Positions 1 to 9,408 of a DNA stretch of 64,000 nt are shown here, one piece after another (the stretch's first letter is position 1; each line of letters begins with the position of its first letter). The notes beneath the pieces were generated by a model that did not search any database, had not been told where the DNA came from, and was given only the letters and a program-made list of their open reading frames with translations. The position numbers and the translations under genes were made by a program. The stretch comes from Rhizobacter terrae (GTDB taxonomy: Bacteria > Pseudomonadota > Gammaproteobacteria > Burkholderiales > Burkholderiaceae_C). The stretch covers positions 744,001 through 808,000 of the forward strand of contig NZ_QUSW01000002.1 of assembly GCF_003852895.1 (NCBI RefSeq), written 5' to 3'.

Positions 1-609
1 CAGCCGCAACAGCCGCAGTCGGGCGTGTTCCGCGCCCCGCCGCCCGAGCCCGAGAAGCCGCCGGTGCCCGACATCGCCGCGCAGCTCAAGGCTGCGCGCC
101 AGAGCGGCTACCAGGACGGCTACCGCGACGGCCTGGCTGCCCTTGAACAGTTCAAGCAGAGCTTCGCCGTGCAAATGACGGCGCAGATCGGCCAGCTCAC
201 CCACTCCTACGGCCAGGAGCTGGACGCCCTGCAGCAGGACATGGCGCGCGCACTCGCCGTGAGCGCCACGCACCTGGCCCGCCAGATCGTGCGTACCGAG
301 CTGACCGCCCGCCCCGAACTCGTGGCCCAGGTGGCGCAGGAAGCGCTGGACACGCTCTTGATGAGCGCCCGCCAGATCACCGTGCGCGTGCACCCCGACG
401 ACCACCCGCTGGTGGCGCAAGGCGCCCACGACGTGCTGCAAGAGCGCGGCGCCCGCCTGCTGGCCGACCACTCCATTGCACGCGGCGGCTGCCTCGTGGA
501 ATCGGACATCGGCGTGATCGACGCGAGCGTCGCCGCCCGCTGGAAGCGCGCCGTCGCCTCCATCGGCGTCGAAGAGCCCTGGACAGATGCCGCAGAGGAC
601 AACGAATGA
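1..609 (+). CDS. fliH: FliH, flagellar export apparatus stator protein (5' end missing)
   Basis: The reading frame is open from base 1, so the start codon lies before the window and about 202 codons are visible. FliH binds the export ATPase FliI and holds it at the export gate on the cytoplasmic side of the basal body. The visible part starts with a Pro/Gln-rich stretch, continues through an Ala/Gln-rich helical region with GYxxGYxxG-type spacing ([10 protein letters not shown]), and ends in the conserved C-terminal domain ([16 protein letters not shown]). The stop overlaps the fliI start by four bases (ATGA), which indicates translational coupling. Identification rests on position before fliI and on this C-terminal domain. 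Confidence 0.93.
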   Translation, partial: QPQQPQSGVFRAPPPEPEKPPVPDIAAQLKAARQSGYQDGYRDGLAALEQFKQSFAVQMTAQIGQLTHSYGQELDALQQDMARALAVSATHLARQIVRTELTARPELVAQVAQEALDTLLMSARQITVRVHPDDHPLVAQGAHDVLQERGARLLADHSIARGGCLVESDIGVIDASVAARWKRAVASIGVEEPWTDAAEDNE

Positions 610-2030
610 TTTCGTCGCCGCTCGAAGAACACGCCCTGGCCACCGCCGAACGGTGGCACCGCTACCTCGCGGACCTCGAATCCTTTCCCAACGACCGCTC
701 GCCGCTGGAAACGCAAGGCCTGCTGGTGCGCGTGGCCGGCCTGGTGCTGGAGGCCGCCGGCATCCGCGTGCCGGTCGGTTCCGTCTGCGAAGTGCGCCAG
801 CCCGGCCAGCCGCCGGTGCTGGCCGAGGTGGTCGGCTTCAACGGCGACCGCGCCTACCTCATGCCCACGGGCGACGTGCATGGCCTGGCCAGCGGCGCGC
901 GCGTGGTGCCCAAGCAGGCGCCGGTGGTGCCGATGCGTCTCGGTGAACACCGCCACCCCTGGCGCCGCAGCGAAGACCGCACGTTGCACCTGCCGGTGGG
1001 CGACGGCCTGCTGGGCCGCGTGGTCGACTCCACCGGCCAGCCCATCGACCGCAAGGGCCCGATCGAGCAGGTGCACAACGAGCCGCTGATCCGCCGCCCC
1101 ATCAACGCCATGGACCGCGACCCCGTGCGCCGTCCGCTGGACACCGGCGTGCGCGCCATCAACAGCATGCTCACCGTGGGCCGCGGCCAGCGCATCGGCC
1201 TGTTCGCCGGCACCGGCGTGGGCAAGTCGGTGCTGCTGGGCATGATGGCCCGCTACACCGAAGCCGACGTGATCGTGGTCGGGCTGATCGGCGAGCGCGG
1301 CCGTGAAGTCAAGGAATTCATCGAAGACATCCTCGGCGAGGAAGGCCTGCGCCGCTCCATCGTCGTGGCGGCGCCCGCCGATGCGCCGCCGCTGACCCGC
1401 ATGCAGGGCGCCAACTACGCCACCGCGATTGCCGAACACTTCCGCGACCGCGGCGCCCATGTGCTGCTGCTGATGGATTCGCTCACCCGCTACGCGATGG
1501 CGCAGCGCGAGATCGCCCTGGCCATCGGCGAGCCGCCTGCCACCAAGGGCTACCCGCCCAGCTGTTTCGCCAAGCTGCCGCAGCTCGTGGAGCGCAGCGG
1601 CAACGGCGCCGCCGGCGGCGGCTCCATCACAGCGTTCTACACCGTGCTGAGCGAAGGCGACGACCAGCAGGACCCGATCGCCGATGCGGCCCGAGGCATC
1701 CTGGACGGCCACATCGTGCTGTCGCGCGAGCTGGCCGAGGCCGGGCACTACCCCGCCATCGACGTGGAGAAGTCCATCTCCCGCGTGATGACCAGCGTGG
1801 CCGACAGCCAGCACGTGGAGGCTTCGCGCCGCTTCCGCCAGATCTACGCCCGCTTCAACAAGGCGCGCGACCTCATCCAGCTCGGCGCCTACGCCCCCGG
1901 CCACGACCCGGAGCTGGACCTCGCCGTGCGGCTGCATCCCACGATGGTGGGGATGCTGCAGCAGAACATGCATGAATGCGCCCCGCTGGCCAAGAGCGTC
2001 AGCCAGCTGCGCGCCATCGTCAACAGCTAG
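606..2030 (+). CDS. fliI: FliI, flagellum-specific ATPase
   Basis: FliI is the hexameric ATPase of the flagellar type III export apparatus. It helps unfold and deliver rod, hook and filament subunits to the export gate. The 474-residue protein has the expected length. The Walker A motif is AGTGVGKS at residues 201-208, and the catalytic region includes [13 protein letters not shown]. The Walker B region reads [17 protein letters not shown], followed by the type III ATPase signature around [12 protein letters not shown]. The ATG overlaps the fliH stop. The next gene, fliJ, follows after 23 bases with a good ribosome-binding site. Confidence 0.97.
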   Translation: MISSPLEEHALATAERWHRYLADLESFPNDRSPLETQGLLVRVAGLVLEAAGIRVPVGSVCEVRQPGQPPVLAEVVGFNGDRAYLMPTGDVHGLASGARVVPKQAPVVPMRLGEHRHPWRRSEDRTLHLPVGDGLLGRVVDSTGQPIDRKGPIEQVHNEPLIRRPINAMDRDPVRRPLDTGVRAINSMLTVGRGQRIGLFAGTGVGKSVLLGMMARYTEADVIVVGLIGERGREVKEFIEDILGEEGLRRSIVVAAPADAPPLTRMQGANYATAIAEHFRDRGAHVLLLMDSLTRYAMAQREIALAIGEPPATKGYPPSCFAKLPQLVERSGNGAAGGGSITAFYTVLSEGDDQQDPIADAARGILDGHIVLSRELAEAGHYPAIDVEKSISRVMTSVADSQHVEASRRFRQIYARFNKARDLIQLGAYAPGHDPELDLAVRLHPTMVGMLQQNMHECAPLAKSVSQLRAIVNS

Positions 2031-2053
2031 AAAGCTGACAAGGAGTACGACCC

Positions 2054-2530
2054 ATGAACCCGATGCAACCGCTGTTCTCCCTGCTGACACAGACCGAACG
2101 CGAACGCGACCAGGCCTGGGCCGAGGCACAGGCCGCGGCGCAAGCCCACCAGACCGCCGCCGCGCAAGTGGAACAGCTGCTGGCCTACCGCCGCGAGTAC
2201 GAGAACCGCTGGTCCAACCAGTTCCGCACCGAAGGCCGCATCGAGCTCGTGCACTGCTACCGCGGCTTCATGGACCGGCTGACGCAGGCCGTGGAGCAGC
2301 AAGAGCGCGTCGCCGCCTACGCCCAGACCCAGATGGAACGCACCCGCGCCAAGCTCACCGAAGAGGAACTGCGCGTGGCCTCGGTGCGCAAGCTGATCGA
2401 GCGCCGCCAGCAGGAGCTGCGCCTGTCGGCCGATCGCCAGGAACAGAAGCAGACCGACGAGTTCGGCTCGCGCATGGCCTGGGGTGCGAATGGCTCGCCC
2501 TTCGGCCTGGGCCTGCCGCGCGCGGCCTGA
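2054..2530 (+). CDS. fliJ: FliJ, flagellar export chaperone
   Basis: FliJ is a small cytoplasmic coiled-coil protein that sits in the centre of the FliI ring and escorts export chaperones. The 158-residue product is almost entirely heptad-like and rich in Gln, Glu, Arg and Ala, for example TEEELRVASVRKLIERR, with no membrane segment. An AAGGAG ribosome-binding site at 2040-2045 supports the ATG start. FliJ proteins are weakly conserved in sequence, so the call relies on size, coiled-coil character and the position between fliI and fliK. Confidence 0.9.
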   Translation: MNPMQPLFSLLTQTERERDQAWAEAQAAAQAHQTAAAQVEQLLAYRREYENRWSNQFRTEGRIELVHCYRGFMDRLTQAVEQQERVAAYAQTQMERTRAKLTEEELRVASVRKLIERRQQELRLSADRQEQKQTDEFGSRMAWGANGSPFGLGLPRAA

Positions 2531-2586
2531 TGCCGTCCTCCTTCCTGTGATATCGACACCGAACACCTCACCCGAGTCGAGCTTCC

Positions 2587-3870
2587 ATGCAGATCGCCAG
2601 CACGTCCAACGCCTCGCCGCTGCCTTTCACGCCGGCCACGCCCAGCGCCAACGGTGCCCAGGGCGAGGACAACTCCTTCGCGAAGATGCTGGCCGCTCAG
2701 AAGCAGCCCGCCGAGCGTCCGCCTGAAGTGCAGTCGCACCAGGAAGAGCCGAAGAAGCCCGAGACCGCCGAGAAAAAGGCGGATGCCAGCGATGAAGCCG
2801 CGCCCAGCGAGGACACGAGCGCCTCCGAGGAAGCCTGCGCATCGGCCCGCCGCGGTCCGGCACGCAACCAGCCCAAGCTGGCCGCCAAGGGACGCGACAG
2901 CACCATCGGCAAGCTGGGGCACGCTGCTAAGCCTGAAGCCGCGGACGCCGCGAAGGTGGACGCCAAGCCGGTCGCCGAGACGAAGGATGACAAGACCGAA
3001 CCGGGCACTGCCGAACTGGCCGCGCAGATGAATCCCGCGCCTCAGCCGGCCGCCCCCGTGCCGGCCGGCACTGCAGCGTCCACCGACGGCGCCGATGCCG
3101 CCGTGAAGCTGCCCGCCCTGCCCGGCGGCACACAAGCGGCTGCGCCAACCGGCGCCAGCCTGCCCACACCGGCCGTGGGCGACAAGCAAGACAAGCCGGG
3201 CATCGGCACCGCCGATGCCAAGAAAGAGTCCCCCTTCGCCCGCGCACTGGCCAGCGAATCGCAGCAGGCCAGGCCGGCTGAAGATGCCGCCAAGCTCGCC
3301 GTCGGCCAGATGCAGGAGCGCATCGAACAGCCGCACTTCGAGCTGCCTGGCGTGCGTGAGGCCGGCGCTGCCGGCCACGTGGGTGGGGTGCATTCGCCCA
3401 TCCGGCAGGAAGTCGTCTCGTCCGCCCCCGTGGCGGTCGACGTGCCGACCCCGGTGACCTCCCCGGATTTCCCTGAAACGCTGGGCGTGCAGGTCAGCGT
3501 GCTGGCCCGCGATGGCGTGCAGCATGCCGAGCTTCACCTGAATCCGGCCGAGATGGGCCCGATCTCCGTGCAGATCGCCCTGGACGGCACCCGCGCCCAG
3601 GTGGATTTCGGCGCCGACTCCATGACCACCCGCCAGATCATCGAATCCGGCCTGCCGGAGCTGGCCTCGGCCCTGCGCGACGCCGGTTTCACGCTGGCTG
3701 GCGGCGGGGTATCGCAGCATTCCGCATCGCAAGGCCAGGGCGACCGGGACGGCAGCCGCCAGGGCGGCTCCAACGGTTCGCGCCGCATCTCGGGCCCGGC
3801 CGAAACCGCCGCGCCGGTGCGCCGCGCCACCGTGAAGATGTCACAAGGCGGCGTGGACCTGTACGCCTGA
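2587..3870 (+). CDS. fliK: FliK, flagellar hook-length control protein
   Basis: FliK is a secreted molecular ruler that measures hook length and switches export specificity to filament subunits by acting on FlhB. The first 280 or so residues are low-complexity, rich in Ala, Pro, Lys, Glu and Thr. That is typical of the extensible ruler part. The C-terminal switch domain (about residues 295-390) has the family core LNPAEMGPISVQI followed by VDFGADSMTTRQIIES and LPELASALRDAG. The length of 427 aa is within the family range. It lies 56 bases after fliJ. Confidence 0.92.
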   Translation: MQIASTSNASPLPFTPATPSANGAQGEDNSFAKMLAAQKQPAERPPEVQSHQEEPKKPETAEKKADASDEAAPSEDTSASEEACASARRGPARNQPKLAAKGRDSTIGKLGHAAKPEAADAAKVDAKPVAETKDDKTEPGTAELAAQMNPAPQPAAPVPAGTAASTDGADAAVKLPALPGGTQAAAPTGASLPTPAVGDKQDKPGIGTADAKKESPFARALASESQQARPAEDAAKLAVGQMQERIEQPHFELPGVREAGAAGHVGGVHSPIRQEVVSSAPVAVDVPTPVTSPDFPETLGVQVSVLARDGVQHAELHLNPAEMGPISVQIALDGTRAQVDFGADSMTTRQIIESGLPELASALRDAGFTLAGGGVSQHSASQGQGDRDGSRQGGSNGSRRISGPAETAAPVRRATVKMSQGGVDLYA

Positions 3871-3875
3871 GCGCT

Positions 3876-3897
3876 GCTCTCCCCGGCGCGGGAGAGC
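3876..3897. repeat. Inverted repeat / hairpin after fliK
   Basis: Arms GCTCTCCC (3876-3883) and GGGAGAGC (3890-3897) form a perfect 8-bp stem with a 6-base loop, six bases after the fliK stop. No T-run follows on the plus strand, so it is not a classic intrinsic terminator. It may partly separate the fliHIJK and fliL-R segments, which are 151 bases apart. Confidence 0.5.
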
Positions 3898-4021
3898 GAA
3901 GTCAACGCCCGATTCCCCCCCTTTATCGCCGAATCCATTTCGGCGGCGAAATCGACAATTTCTCCATGCCACGCACCGTGACGGCCCGAGCCGTTGACGG
4001 CGCGATTTCAAGGAGAAACAG

Positions 4022-4636
4022 ATGTCCGCAGCCGCCGCCGAGACCGTCGAAGACGCCGTCGAAGCGCCCGCGCCCAAGAAGGGCAAGAAGAAGCTGATCA
4101 TCATCATCGCGGCGGCCGTGCTGTTGGCCGGTACCGCGGGTGGCGGCGCCTTCATGTGGAAAAAGAAGAAGGCCGCCGAAGCAGCGGCCGCGGCTGCTGC
4201 CGCCGCCGAGGAAGGCGATGAGGAAGCCGCCCCCAACGCCCACGCCGAGGCCGAAAAGAAGAAGGACGAGCACCATGGCCCGCCCACCTTCTTGCCGCTG
4301 GACCCCTTCGTCATCAACCTGGCCGACAAGGACCAGGAGCGCTATGCCCAGGTGGGCCTGACGCTGGAGCTGTCCGACGCCAAGGTGGCCGACCAGCTCA
4401 AGGCCTACATGCCCGCCATCCGCAACGGCGTGCTGATGGTGCTGGCGCAGAAGACTTCCCAGGAACTCCTGACCCGCAAGGGCAAGGAGCAGCTGGCCAA
4501 CGAGATCACCCGCGAGGCCGTGCGCCCGCTGGGCATCGAGCTCGCGATGGAAGGCGAGCCCAAGGGTGCGGGCAAGACCTCGATCGACGACAGCCCGGTC
4601 CGCCGCGTCCATTTCAGCAGCTTCATCATCCAGTGA
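4022..4636 (+). CDS. fliL: FliL, flagellar basal body-associated protein
   Basis: FliL is a single-pass inner-membrane protein that surrounds the stator and supports motor torque. The 204-residue product has a charged cytoplasmic tail (KKGKKK), one membrane segment at about residues 24-41 (LIIIIAAAVLLAGTAGGG), then an Ala/Glu/Lys-rich linker. The periplasmic domain follows, with FLPLDPFVINLADKDQERYAQVGL and the family ending VRRVHFSSFIIQ. AAGGAG at 4009-4014 supports the ATG. It is followed by fliM after seven bases. Confidence 0.94.
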   Translation: MSAAAAETVEDAVEAPAPKKGKKKLIIIIAAAVLLAGTAGGGAFMWKKKKAAEAAAAAAAAAEEGDEEAAPNAHAEAEKKKDEHHGPPTFLPLDPFVINLADKDQERYAQVGLTLELSDAKVADQLKAYMPAIRNGVLMVLAQKTSQELLTRKGKEQLANEITREAVRPLGIELAMEGEPKGAGKTSIDDSPVRRVHFSSFIIQ

Positions 4637-4643
4637 GCGACTG

Positions 4644-5648
4644 ATGAACCAACAGATCCTCTCGCAAGACGAAGTCGATGCCCTGCTGCAAGGCATCACC
4701 GGCGAAAGCCAGAAGCTCGAGCAGGAAGAGGTCGAGACCGGCGGCGTACGCGACTACAACCTCGCAAGCCAGGAACGCATCGTCCGTGGGCGCATGCCCA
4801 CGATGGAAATCATCAACGAGCGGTTCGCACGCAACGTGCGCATCGGCTTGTTCAACTTCATCCGCAAGAGCCCGGAAATTTCCATCGGCCCGATCAAGGT
4901 GCAGAAGTACAGCGCCTTCCTGCGCGAGATCGTGGTGCCGACCAACTTCAACATCGTGAGCGTGCGTCCGCTGCGCGGCTCGGGCCTGATCGTGTGCGAC
5001 CCGACGCTGGTGTTCGCCGTGATCGACGCCCTGTTCGGCGGTGCCGGCAAGTACCACACCCGCATCGAAGGTCGCGACTTCTCGCCCACCGAGCAGCGCA
5101 TCATCACGCGCCTGGTGGAAGTGGTGACGACCGAGTACAAGAAAGCCTGGACCGGCATCTACCCGCTGGAGCTGGAATACCAGCGCTCGGAGATGCAGCC
5201 GCAGTTCGCCAACATCGCCACCCCGAGCGAAATCGTGGTCGCCACCAGCTTCCAGCTGGAAATCGGCGACACCACCGGCACCATCCACTTCTGCATTCCG
5301 TACTCGACGCTGGAACCCATCCGCGATGTGCTGTATTCGACCATCCAGGGCGACAGCAACGAACCCGACCGCCGCTGGGTGAACCTGCTCAAGCAGCAGA
5401 TCCAGTCGGCCGAGGTGGACCTCGTGGCCGAGCTCGCCACCGCCGACGCCACCGTCGAACAACTGCTCTCGTTCAAGCCCGGTGACTTCATCGAGCTGGA
5501 CCTGCAACCCGGCATCCAGGCCAAGGTGGCCGGCGTGCCCATCCTCGATTGCCACTACGGCACCTCCAACGGCAAGTACGCCTTGAAGATCGATCAACTG
5601 TTGACCAGCTCGAACCTCGGCTGGCTTGGAGACCAGAATGTCGCCTGA
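4644..5648 (+). CDS. fliM: FliM, flagellar motor switch protein
   Basis: FliM forms the middle of the C-ring and is the docking site for phosphorylated CheY. The 334-residue protein begins with the CheY-binding segment (ILSQDEVDALLQGI, residues 5-18). The GGVRDYNL motif and the central CheC-like domain with the family core (INERFARNVRIGLFNFIRKS) follow. The C-terminal SpoA domain ends with KYALKIDQLL. The ATG at 4644 is the first in frame after fliL. The end overlaps fliN by 11 bases. Confidence 0.97.
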   Translation: MNQQILSQDEVDALLQGITGESQKLEQEEVETGGVRDYNLASQERIVRGRMPTMEIINERFARNVRIGLFNFIRKSPEISIGPIKVQKYSAFLREIVVPTNFNIVSVRPLRGSGLIVCDPTLVFAVIDALFGGAGKYHTRIEGRDFSPTEQRIITRLVEVVTTEYKKAWTGIYPLELEYQRSEMQPQFANIATPSEIVVATSFQLEIGDTTGTIHFCIPYSTLEPIRDVLYSTIQGDSNEPDRRWVNLLKQQIQSAEVDLVAELATADATVEQLLSFKPGDFIELDLQPGIQAKVAGVPILDCHYGTSNGKYALKIDQLLTSSNLGWLGDQNVA

Positions 5649-6087
5649 CAATTCCGCCGCCCCGGAGATGAGCCCCGAGGACGCGATGGCCGCCGAATGG
5701 GCTGCCGCGCTCGCCGAAGCCGCACCCGCTTCATCCGTCGCCACCGAAGTGCAGACGCAGGCCGAGTCGGTCGCGCCGGCGCAGTTCGCCAACTTCTCGC
5801 CCACACCGGGCTCGACGGCGGGCAACGACATCAACATGATCCTGGACATCCCCGTGCAGCTCACGGTGGAACTGGGTCGCACGCGCATCCCGATCAAGCA
5901 CATCCTGCAGCTGGCGCAAGGTTCCGTCGTGGAACTCGAAGCGCTGGCCGGCGAGCCGATGGACGTGCTGGTCAACGGCTACCTGATCGCGCAGGGTGAA
6001 GTGGTGGTGGTGAACGACAAGTTCGGCATCCGCCTCACCGACATCGTGACGCCTTCCGAGCGCATGCGCCGCCTGAGCCGGGGTTGA
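5638..6087 (+). CDS. fliN: FliN, flagellar motor switch protein
   Basis: FliN is the lowest component of the C-ring and also anchors FliH-FliI complexes. The 149-residue product has a variable Ala-rich N-terminus and a C-terminal SpoA domain (about residues 64-148) with LDIPVQLTVELGRTRIPIK, GSVVELEALAGEP and DIVTPSERM. The ATG at 5638 has a GGAG site six bases upstream. A TTG at 5626 is in frame but has no better site. The stop overlaps the fliO start (TGATG). Confidence 0.96.
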   Translation: MSPDNSAAPEMSPEDAMAAEWAAALAEAAPASSVATEVQTQAESVAPAQFANFSPTPGSTAGNDINMILDIPVQLTVELGRTRIPIKHILQLAQGSVVELEALAGEPMDVLVNGYLIAQGEVVVVNDKFGIRLTDIVTPSERMRRLSRG

Positions 6088-6449
6088 TGTTGGCTTCCAC
6101 CGGATTCACTTCATTGATGTGGTTCATCGCGATCCTCGCGATGATTCCCCTGTCGCTGTGGCTGCTCAAGCGCACGCCCATGGGCGGTGCCACCACCGGC
6201 CACGTGATGCGCAGCATCGCCAGCCTGCCCATTTCGCAGAACCAGCGCATCGTGACCGTCGAAGTCGGCACGGGCGAGGAGCGCCGCTGGCTGGTGCTGG
6301 GCGTCACACCGCAAAGCATCTCCACGCTGCATTCGATGGCGCCGCAGGACGACGCCGTGCCGCCGGCCAACCCCGCGCATCCGCCGCTGCCCTTCGCGCA
6401 GTTGCTGGGCAAGCTGCGCCAGGACAAGGGGCAAGCCGGTGAGCGCTGA
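6087..6449 (+). CDS. fliO: FliO, flagellar export apparatus assembly protein
   Basis: FliO is a small membrane protein that stabilises FliP while the export gate forms. The 120-residue product has one N-terminal membrane segment (about residues 9-27, [18 protein letters not shown]) and a cytoplasmic domain with [14 protein letters not shown]-like content ([16 protein letters not shown]) and [11 protein letters not shown], typical of FliO. It overlaps the ends of both fliN and fliP. Sequence conservation in the family is low, so the operon position carries weight. Confidence 0.9.
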   Translation: MLASTGFTSLMWFIAILAMIPLSLWLLKRTPMGGATTGHVMRSIASLPISQNQRIVTVEVGTGEERRWLVLGVTPQSISTLHSMAPQDDAVPPANPAHPPLPFAQLLGKLRQDKGQAGER

Positions 6450-7224
6450 ACGAGTTCTTTTTTCGCGCCCCGTGCGACGCGCCGCGCTCATCGCCGGCCT
6501 GTCGGTGTTGTCGGCCATTCCTTGCGCAGCTTTAGCGCAAAGCGCCGGCAACGCGAGCCTGCCGCTGCTGGTGGGCCAGGGCGCCGGCGGCAACAGCTAC
6601 TCGGTGCCCATCCAGACGCTGCTGTTCTTCACCGCCTTGAGCTTCCTGCCGGCGGTGCTGCTCTTGATGACTGGCTTCACGCGCATCGTCATCGTGCTGA
6701 GCCTCATGCGCCAGGCCATCGGCACGCAGGCGGCGCCGCCCAACCAGGTGGTCGTGGGCCTGAGCCTGTTCCTCACCTTCTTCGTGATGAGCCCGACCAT
6801 CGACAAGGTGTACGCCGAGGCCTACCAGCCGTATTCGGAGAACAAGATCGGCTTCGACGAGGCGCTCAGGCGCGGCGAGGTGCCCATGCGCGCCTTCATG
6901 CTCAAGCAGACCCGCCAGGCCGACGTGATGCTCTTCGCCAAGCTCGCCAAGGTCGACTCCAGCGTGAAGGCCGCCGACGTGCCCTTCAAGGTGCTGGTGC
7001 CCGCCTTCGTGACCAGCGAGCTGAAAAGCGCCTTCCAGATCGGCTTTCTCATCTTCATCCCGTTCCTGATCATCGACATGATCGTGGCCAGCGTGCTGAT
7101 GAGCCTGGGCATGATGATGCTGAGCCCCGTGCTCGTGGCCCTGCCCTTCAAGCTGATGCTGTTCGTGCTGGCCGACGGATGGAACCTGCTGCTGGGTTCG
7201 CTGGCCGCCAGTTTCGCCACCTGA
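6439..7224 (+). CDS. fliP: FliP, flagellar export gate protein
   Basis: FliP forms the core pentamer of the FliPQR export gate in the inner membrane. The 261-residue precursor starts with GTG inside the fliO end, preceded by an AAGGGG purine run at 6425-6430. A cleavable signal segment ends near residue 33 (AALAQS). The family motifs [19 protein letters not shown] and [19 protein letters not shown] are present, with hydrophobic segments throughout. Confidence 0.97.
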   Translation: MSAERVLFSRPVRRAALIAGLSVLSAIPCAALAQSAGNASLPLLVGQGAGGNSYSVPIQTLLFFTALSFLPAVLLLMTGFTRIVIVLSLMRQAIGTQAAPPNQVVVGLSLFLTFFVMSPTIDKVYAEAYQPYSENKIGFDEALRRGEVPMRAFMLKQTRQADVMLFAKLAKVDSSVKAADVPFKVLVPAFVTSELKSAFQIGFLIFIPFLIIDMIVASVLMSLGMMMLSPVLVALPFKLMLFVLADGWNLLLGSLAASFAT

Positions 7225-7244
7225 TTCCACGACTTCGACACCCC

Positions 7245-7514
7245 ATGGATCCGCAAGCCGTCTTCACCTTTGGCCAGCAAGGCCTGTACATGCTGCTCAT
7301 GGTCTCCGCCCCGGTGCTGCTCACCGTGCTGGTGGTGGGCCTCCTGGTCAGCATCTTCCAGGCGGCCACGCAGATCCATGAAGCCACGCTGTCCTTCGTG
7401 CCCAAGATCGTTGCCGCGGTGGCGGTGCTGGCCATCGCCGGGCCGTGGATGCTGAACACGCTGGTGGAGTACATCCAGCGCACGCTGCAGTCCATCCCGA
7501 CCGTCGTCGGCTGA
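7245..7514 (+). CDS. fliQ: FliQ, flagellar export gate protein
   Basis: FliQ is a two-helix membrane protein that wraps the FliP-FliR core of the export gate. The 89-residue length is canonical, with two long hydrophobic segments (about residues 16-40 and 52-75) and the family stretch SIFQAATQIHEATLSFVPKI. It follows fliP after 20 bases and precedes fliR by 16. Confidence 0.97.
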   Translation: MDPQAVFTFGQQGLYMLLMVSAPVLLTVLVVGLLVSIFQAATQIHEATLSFVPKIVAAVAVLAIAGPWMLNTLVEYIQRTLQSIPTVVG

Positions 7515-7530
7515 GGCCGCGCCCGGCGCG

Positions 7531-8292
7531 ATGCTGACCTTCACCGAAGCCCAGGTGCTGGCGTGGATCACGCCCATCCTGTGGCCGTTCATCCGCATCC
7601 TCGCCCTGTTCGGCGCCATGCCGGTGCTGGGTCAGCGCTCGGTGCCGGTGCGCGTGCGCGTCGCCCTGTCCTTCCTCATCGCCATCTGCGCGCAGGCTTC
7701 CTTGCCGGCCATGCCCGAGGTGCGGCTGGATTCGGCCCTGGCCTTGCTGCTGGTCATCCAGCAGATGCTCATCGGCCTGACCATCGCGTTTGCGGCGCGC
7801 ATCGTCTTCGCCGCCATCGAGTTCGCCGGTGAACTCATCGGCCTGCAGATGGGCCTGAACTTCGCCGGCTTCTTCGACCCGATGACCGGCGGCGAGGCCA
7901 CGGCCGTCAGCAAGTTCTTCGGCATCTCGGTGAGCTGGCTGTTCATCGTCATCAACGGCCACCTGCTGCTCATCTCCGCCGTGGTGCAGAGCTTCAGCGC
8001 CTTCCCGGTCGGCCCCGAGCCCTTCGCCTTCCTGCGCGCCGTGCAGCCGCAGGTCTGGGGGGTGGAGATCTTCCGGCTCGGCCTGTGGATCGCCCTGCCG
8101 CTGGTGGCCATGCTGCTGTTCGTCAACCTGGTCTTGGGAATCATTTCCCGCGTGGCACAGCAAATGAACATCTTCGCCATCGGTTTCCCGATCACCCTGG
8201 GCGTGGGCCTGGTGGGCGTGCTGCTCACGCTGCCCATGATGCAGGTGCCGTTCACCATGGCCCTGGAGCGGCTGCTGGCCAACTTTCAGTAA
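7531..8292 (+). CDS. fliR: FliR, flagellar export gate protein
   Basis: FliR completes the FliPQR export gate. The 253-residue protein is hydrophobic with about six membrane segments. It has family-typical stretches such as EFAGELIGLQMGLNFAGFFDP and VAQQMNIFAIGFPITLGVGL. It is the last gene of the operon: the next gene starts 77 bases later and is not flagellar. No flhB is fused or adjacent. Confidence 0.96.
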   Translation: MLTFTEAQVLAWITPILWPFIRILALFGAMPVLGQRSVPVRVRVALSFLIAICAQASLPAMPEVRLDSALALLLVIQQMLIGLTIAFAARIVFAAIEFAGELIGLQMGLNFAGFFDPMTGGEATAVSKFFGISVSWLFIVINGHLLLISAVVQSFSAFPVGPEPFAFLRAVQPQVWGVEIFRLGLWIALPLVAMLLFVNLVLGIISRVAQQMNIFAIGFPITLGVGLVGVLLTLPMMQVPFTMALERLLANFQ

Positions 8293-8369
8293 CGCGCCCT
8301 GCCGCTTGTTCGGGAATCCCCCATTCCGATTTCATGGGCTTTTGGGCGGCGCCGCGTCATCATTGACGC

Positions 8370-9401
8370 ATGAACATCGTCATCGTCGACGACAACGCGG
8401 TCAACCTCATGCTGATGGCCGCGCTGGCCCGTTCCGCGACCGGGCTGGAACCGCTGCGCTTTGACGATCCCGTCACCGGGCTGGAGTGGTGCCGCGAGCA
8501 CGGCGCCGACCTCATCGTGGTGGACTTCATGATGCCGCGCATGGACGGCCACCAGTTCATCGAGGCCGTGCGGGCCACCCCGCACCTGGCCGACGTGCCG
8601 GTGGTGATGGTCACGGCCACCGGCCAGAACGACGTGCGGCGGCGCGCGCTGGAGATCGGCGCCACCGACTTCCTCACCAAGCCGGTCGACTCCACCGAGA
8701 TCAAGCTGCGGCTGCGCAACCTGCTGCAGCTGCGCCAGGCGCAGAACCTGCTGCGCGACCGCGCCGCGCTGCTGGCCGACGAGGTGCGCAAGGCCACCGA
8801 GGCCATCTTGCTGCGCGAGCGCGACCTGATCGTGCGGCTCAGCCGCGCCGCCGAATTCCGCGACCCGGAGACCGGTGGCCACATCCAGCGCATGGCGCAC
8901 TACGCCGCCCTCATCGCCCGGCAGATGGGCGAACCCGAAAGCTACGCCCAGGCCCTGCTCACCGCCGCCCCGATGCACGACGTGGGCAAGCTGGGCACGC
9001 CCGACCATATCCTGCTCAAGAAGGGCCGCCTCGACGGCGACGAGCTGGCGGTGATGCACCAGCATGCCGAGATCGGCGGGCGCATCCTGGCCGACACCGA
9101 TTCGCCGCTGCTCAAGCTGGCCTGCGAGATCGCCGAGACCCACCATGAGAAGTTCGACGGCAGCGGCTACCCGCGCGGCCTGAAGGGCGAGCAGATCCCG
9201 CTGGGCGGCCGCATCGTGGCCGTGGCCGACGTGTTCGACGCCCTCAACTCGCACCGGCCCTACAAGCAGGCCTGGCCGCTGCAGGACTCGCGCGCCTACG
9301 TCGAGCAGCACAGCGGCAGCCACTTCGACCCGCGCTGCGTCGCCGCCTTCGTCAAGGGCTGGGACGAGGTGGTCGCCATCCGGGCGCAATTCCCGGACTA
9401 G
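8370..9401 (+). CDS. Response regulator with HD-GYP domain, probable c-di-GMP phosphodiesterase
   Basis: An RpfG-type regulator that probably hydrolyses cyclic di-GMP when phosphorylated. The receiver domain covers residues 1-120 with phospho-acceptor Asp52 (VDFMMPRMDG) and the conserved Thr and Lys (VTATG, TKPVD). A linker helix leads into the HD-GYP domain (about 155-343). That domain has HDVGKLG (His203, Asp204) and a full GYP motif in DGSGYPRG (266-268), so it looks catalytically intact. It lies seven bases before a hybrid kinase that is its likely partner. No clear Shine-Dalgarno precedes the ATG. Confidence 0.9.
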   Translation: MNIVIVDDNAVNLMLMAALARSATGLEPLRFDDPVTGLEWCREHGADLIVVDFMMPRMDGHQFIEAVRATPHLADVPVVMVTATGQNDVRRRALEIGATDFLTKPVDSTEIKLRLRNLLQLRQAQNLLRDRAALLADEVRKATEAILLRERDLIVRLSRAAEFRDPETGGHIQRMAHYAALIARQMGEPESYAQALLTAAPMHDVGKLGTPDHILLKKGRLDGDELAVMHQHAEIGGRILADTDSPLLKLACEIAETHHEKFDGSGYPRGLKGEQIPLGGRIVAVADVFDALNSHRPYKQAWPLQDSRAYVEQHSGSHFDPRCVAAFVKGWDEVVAIRAQFPD

Positions 9402-9408
9402 TCACACC

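Noticed and set aside
207-2129. A 640-codon minus-strand frame opposite fliH and fliI
   Set aside because: Antisense to two well-supported flagellar genes; composition is His/Ala/Gly-rich and lacks motifs.
8312-8330. Hairpin after fliR (GGAAT/ATTCC)
   Set aside because: Five-base stem with no T-run; not convincing as a terminator.
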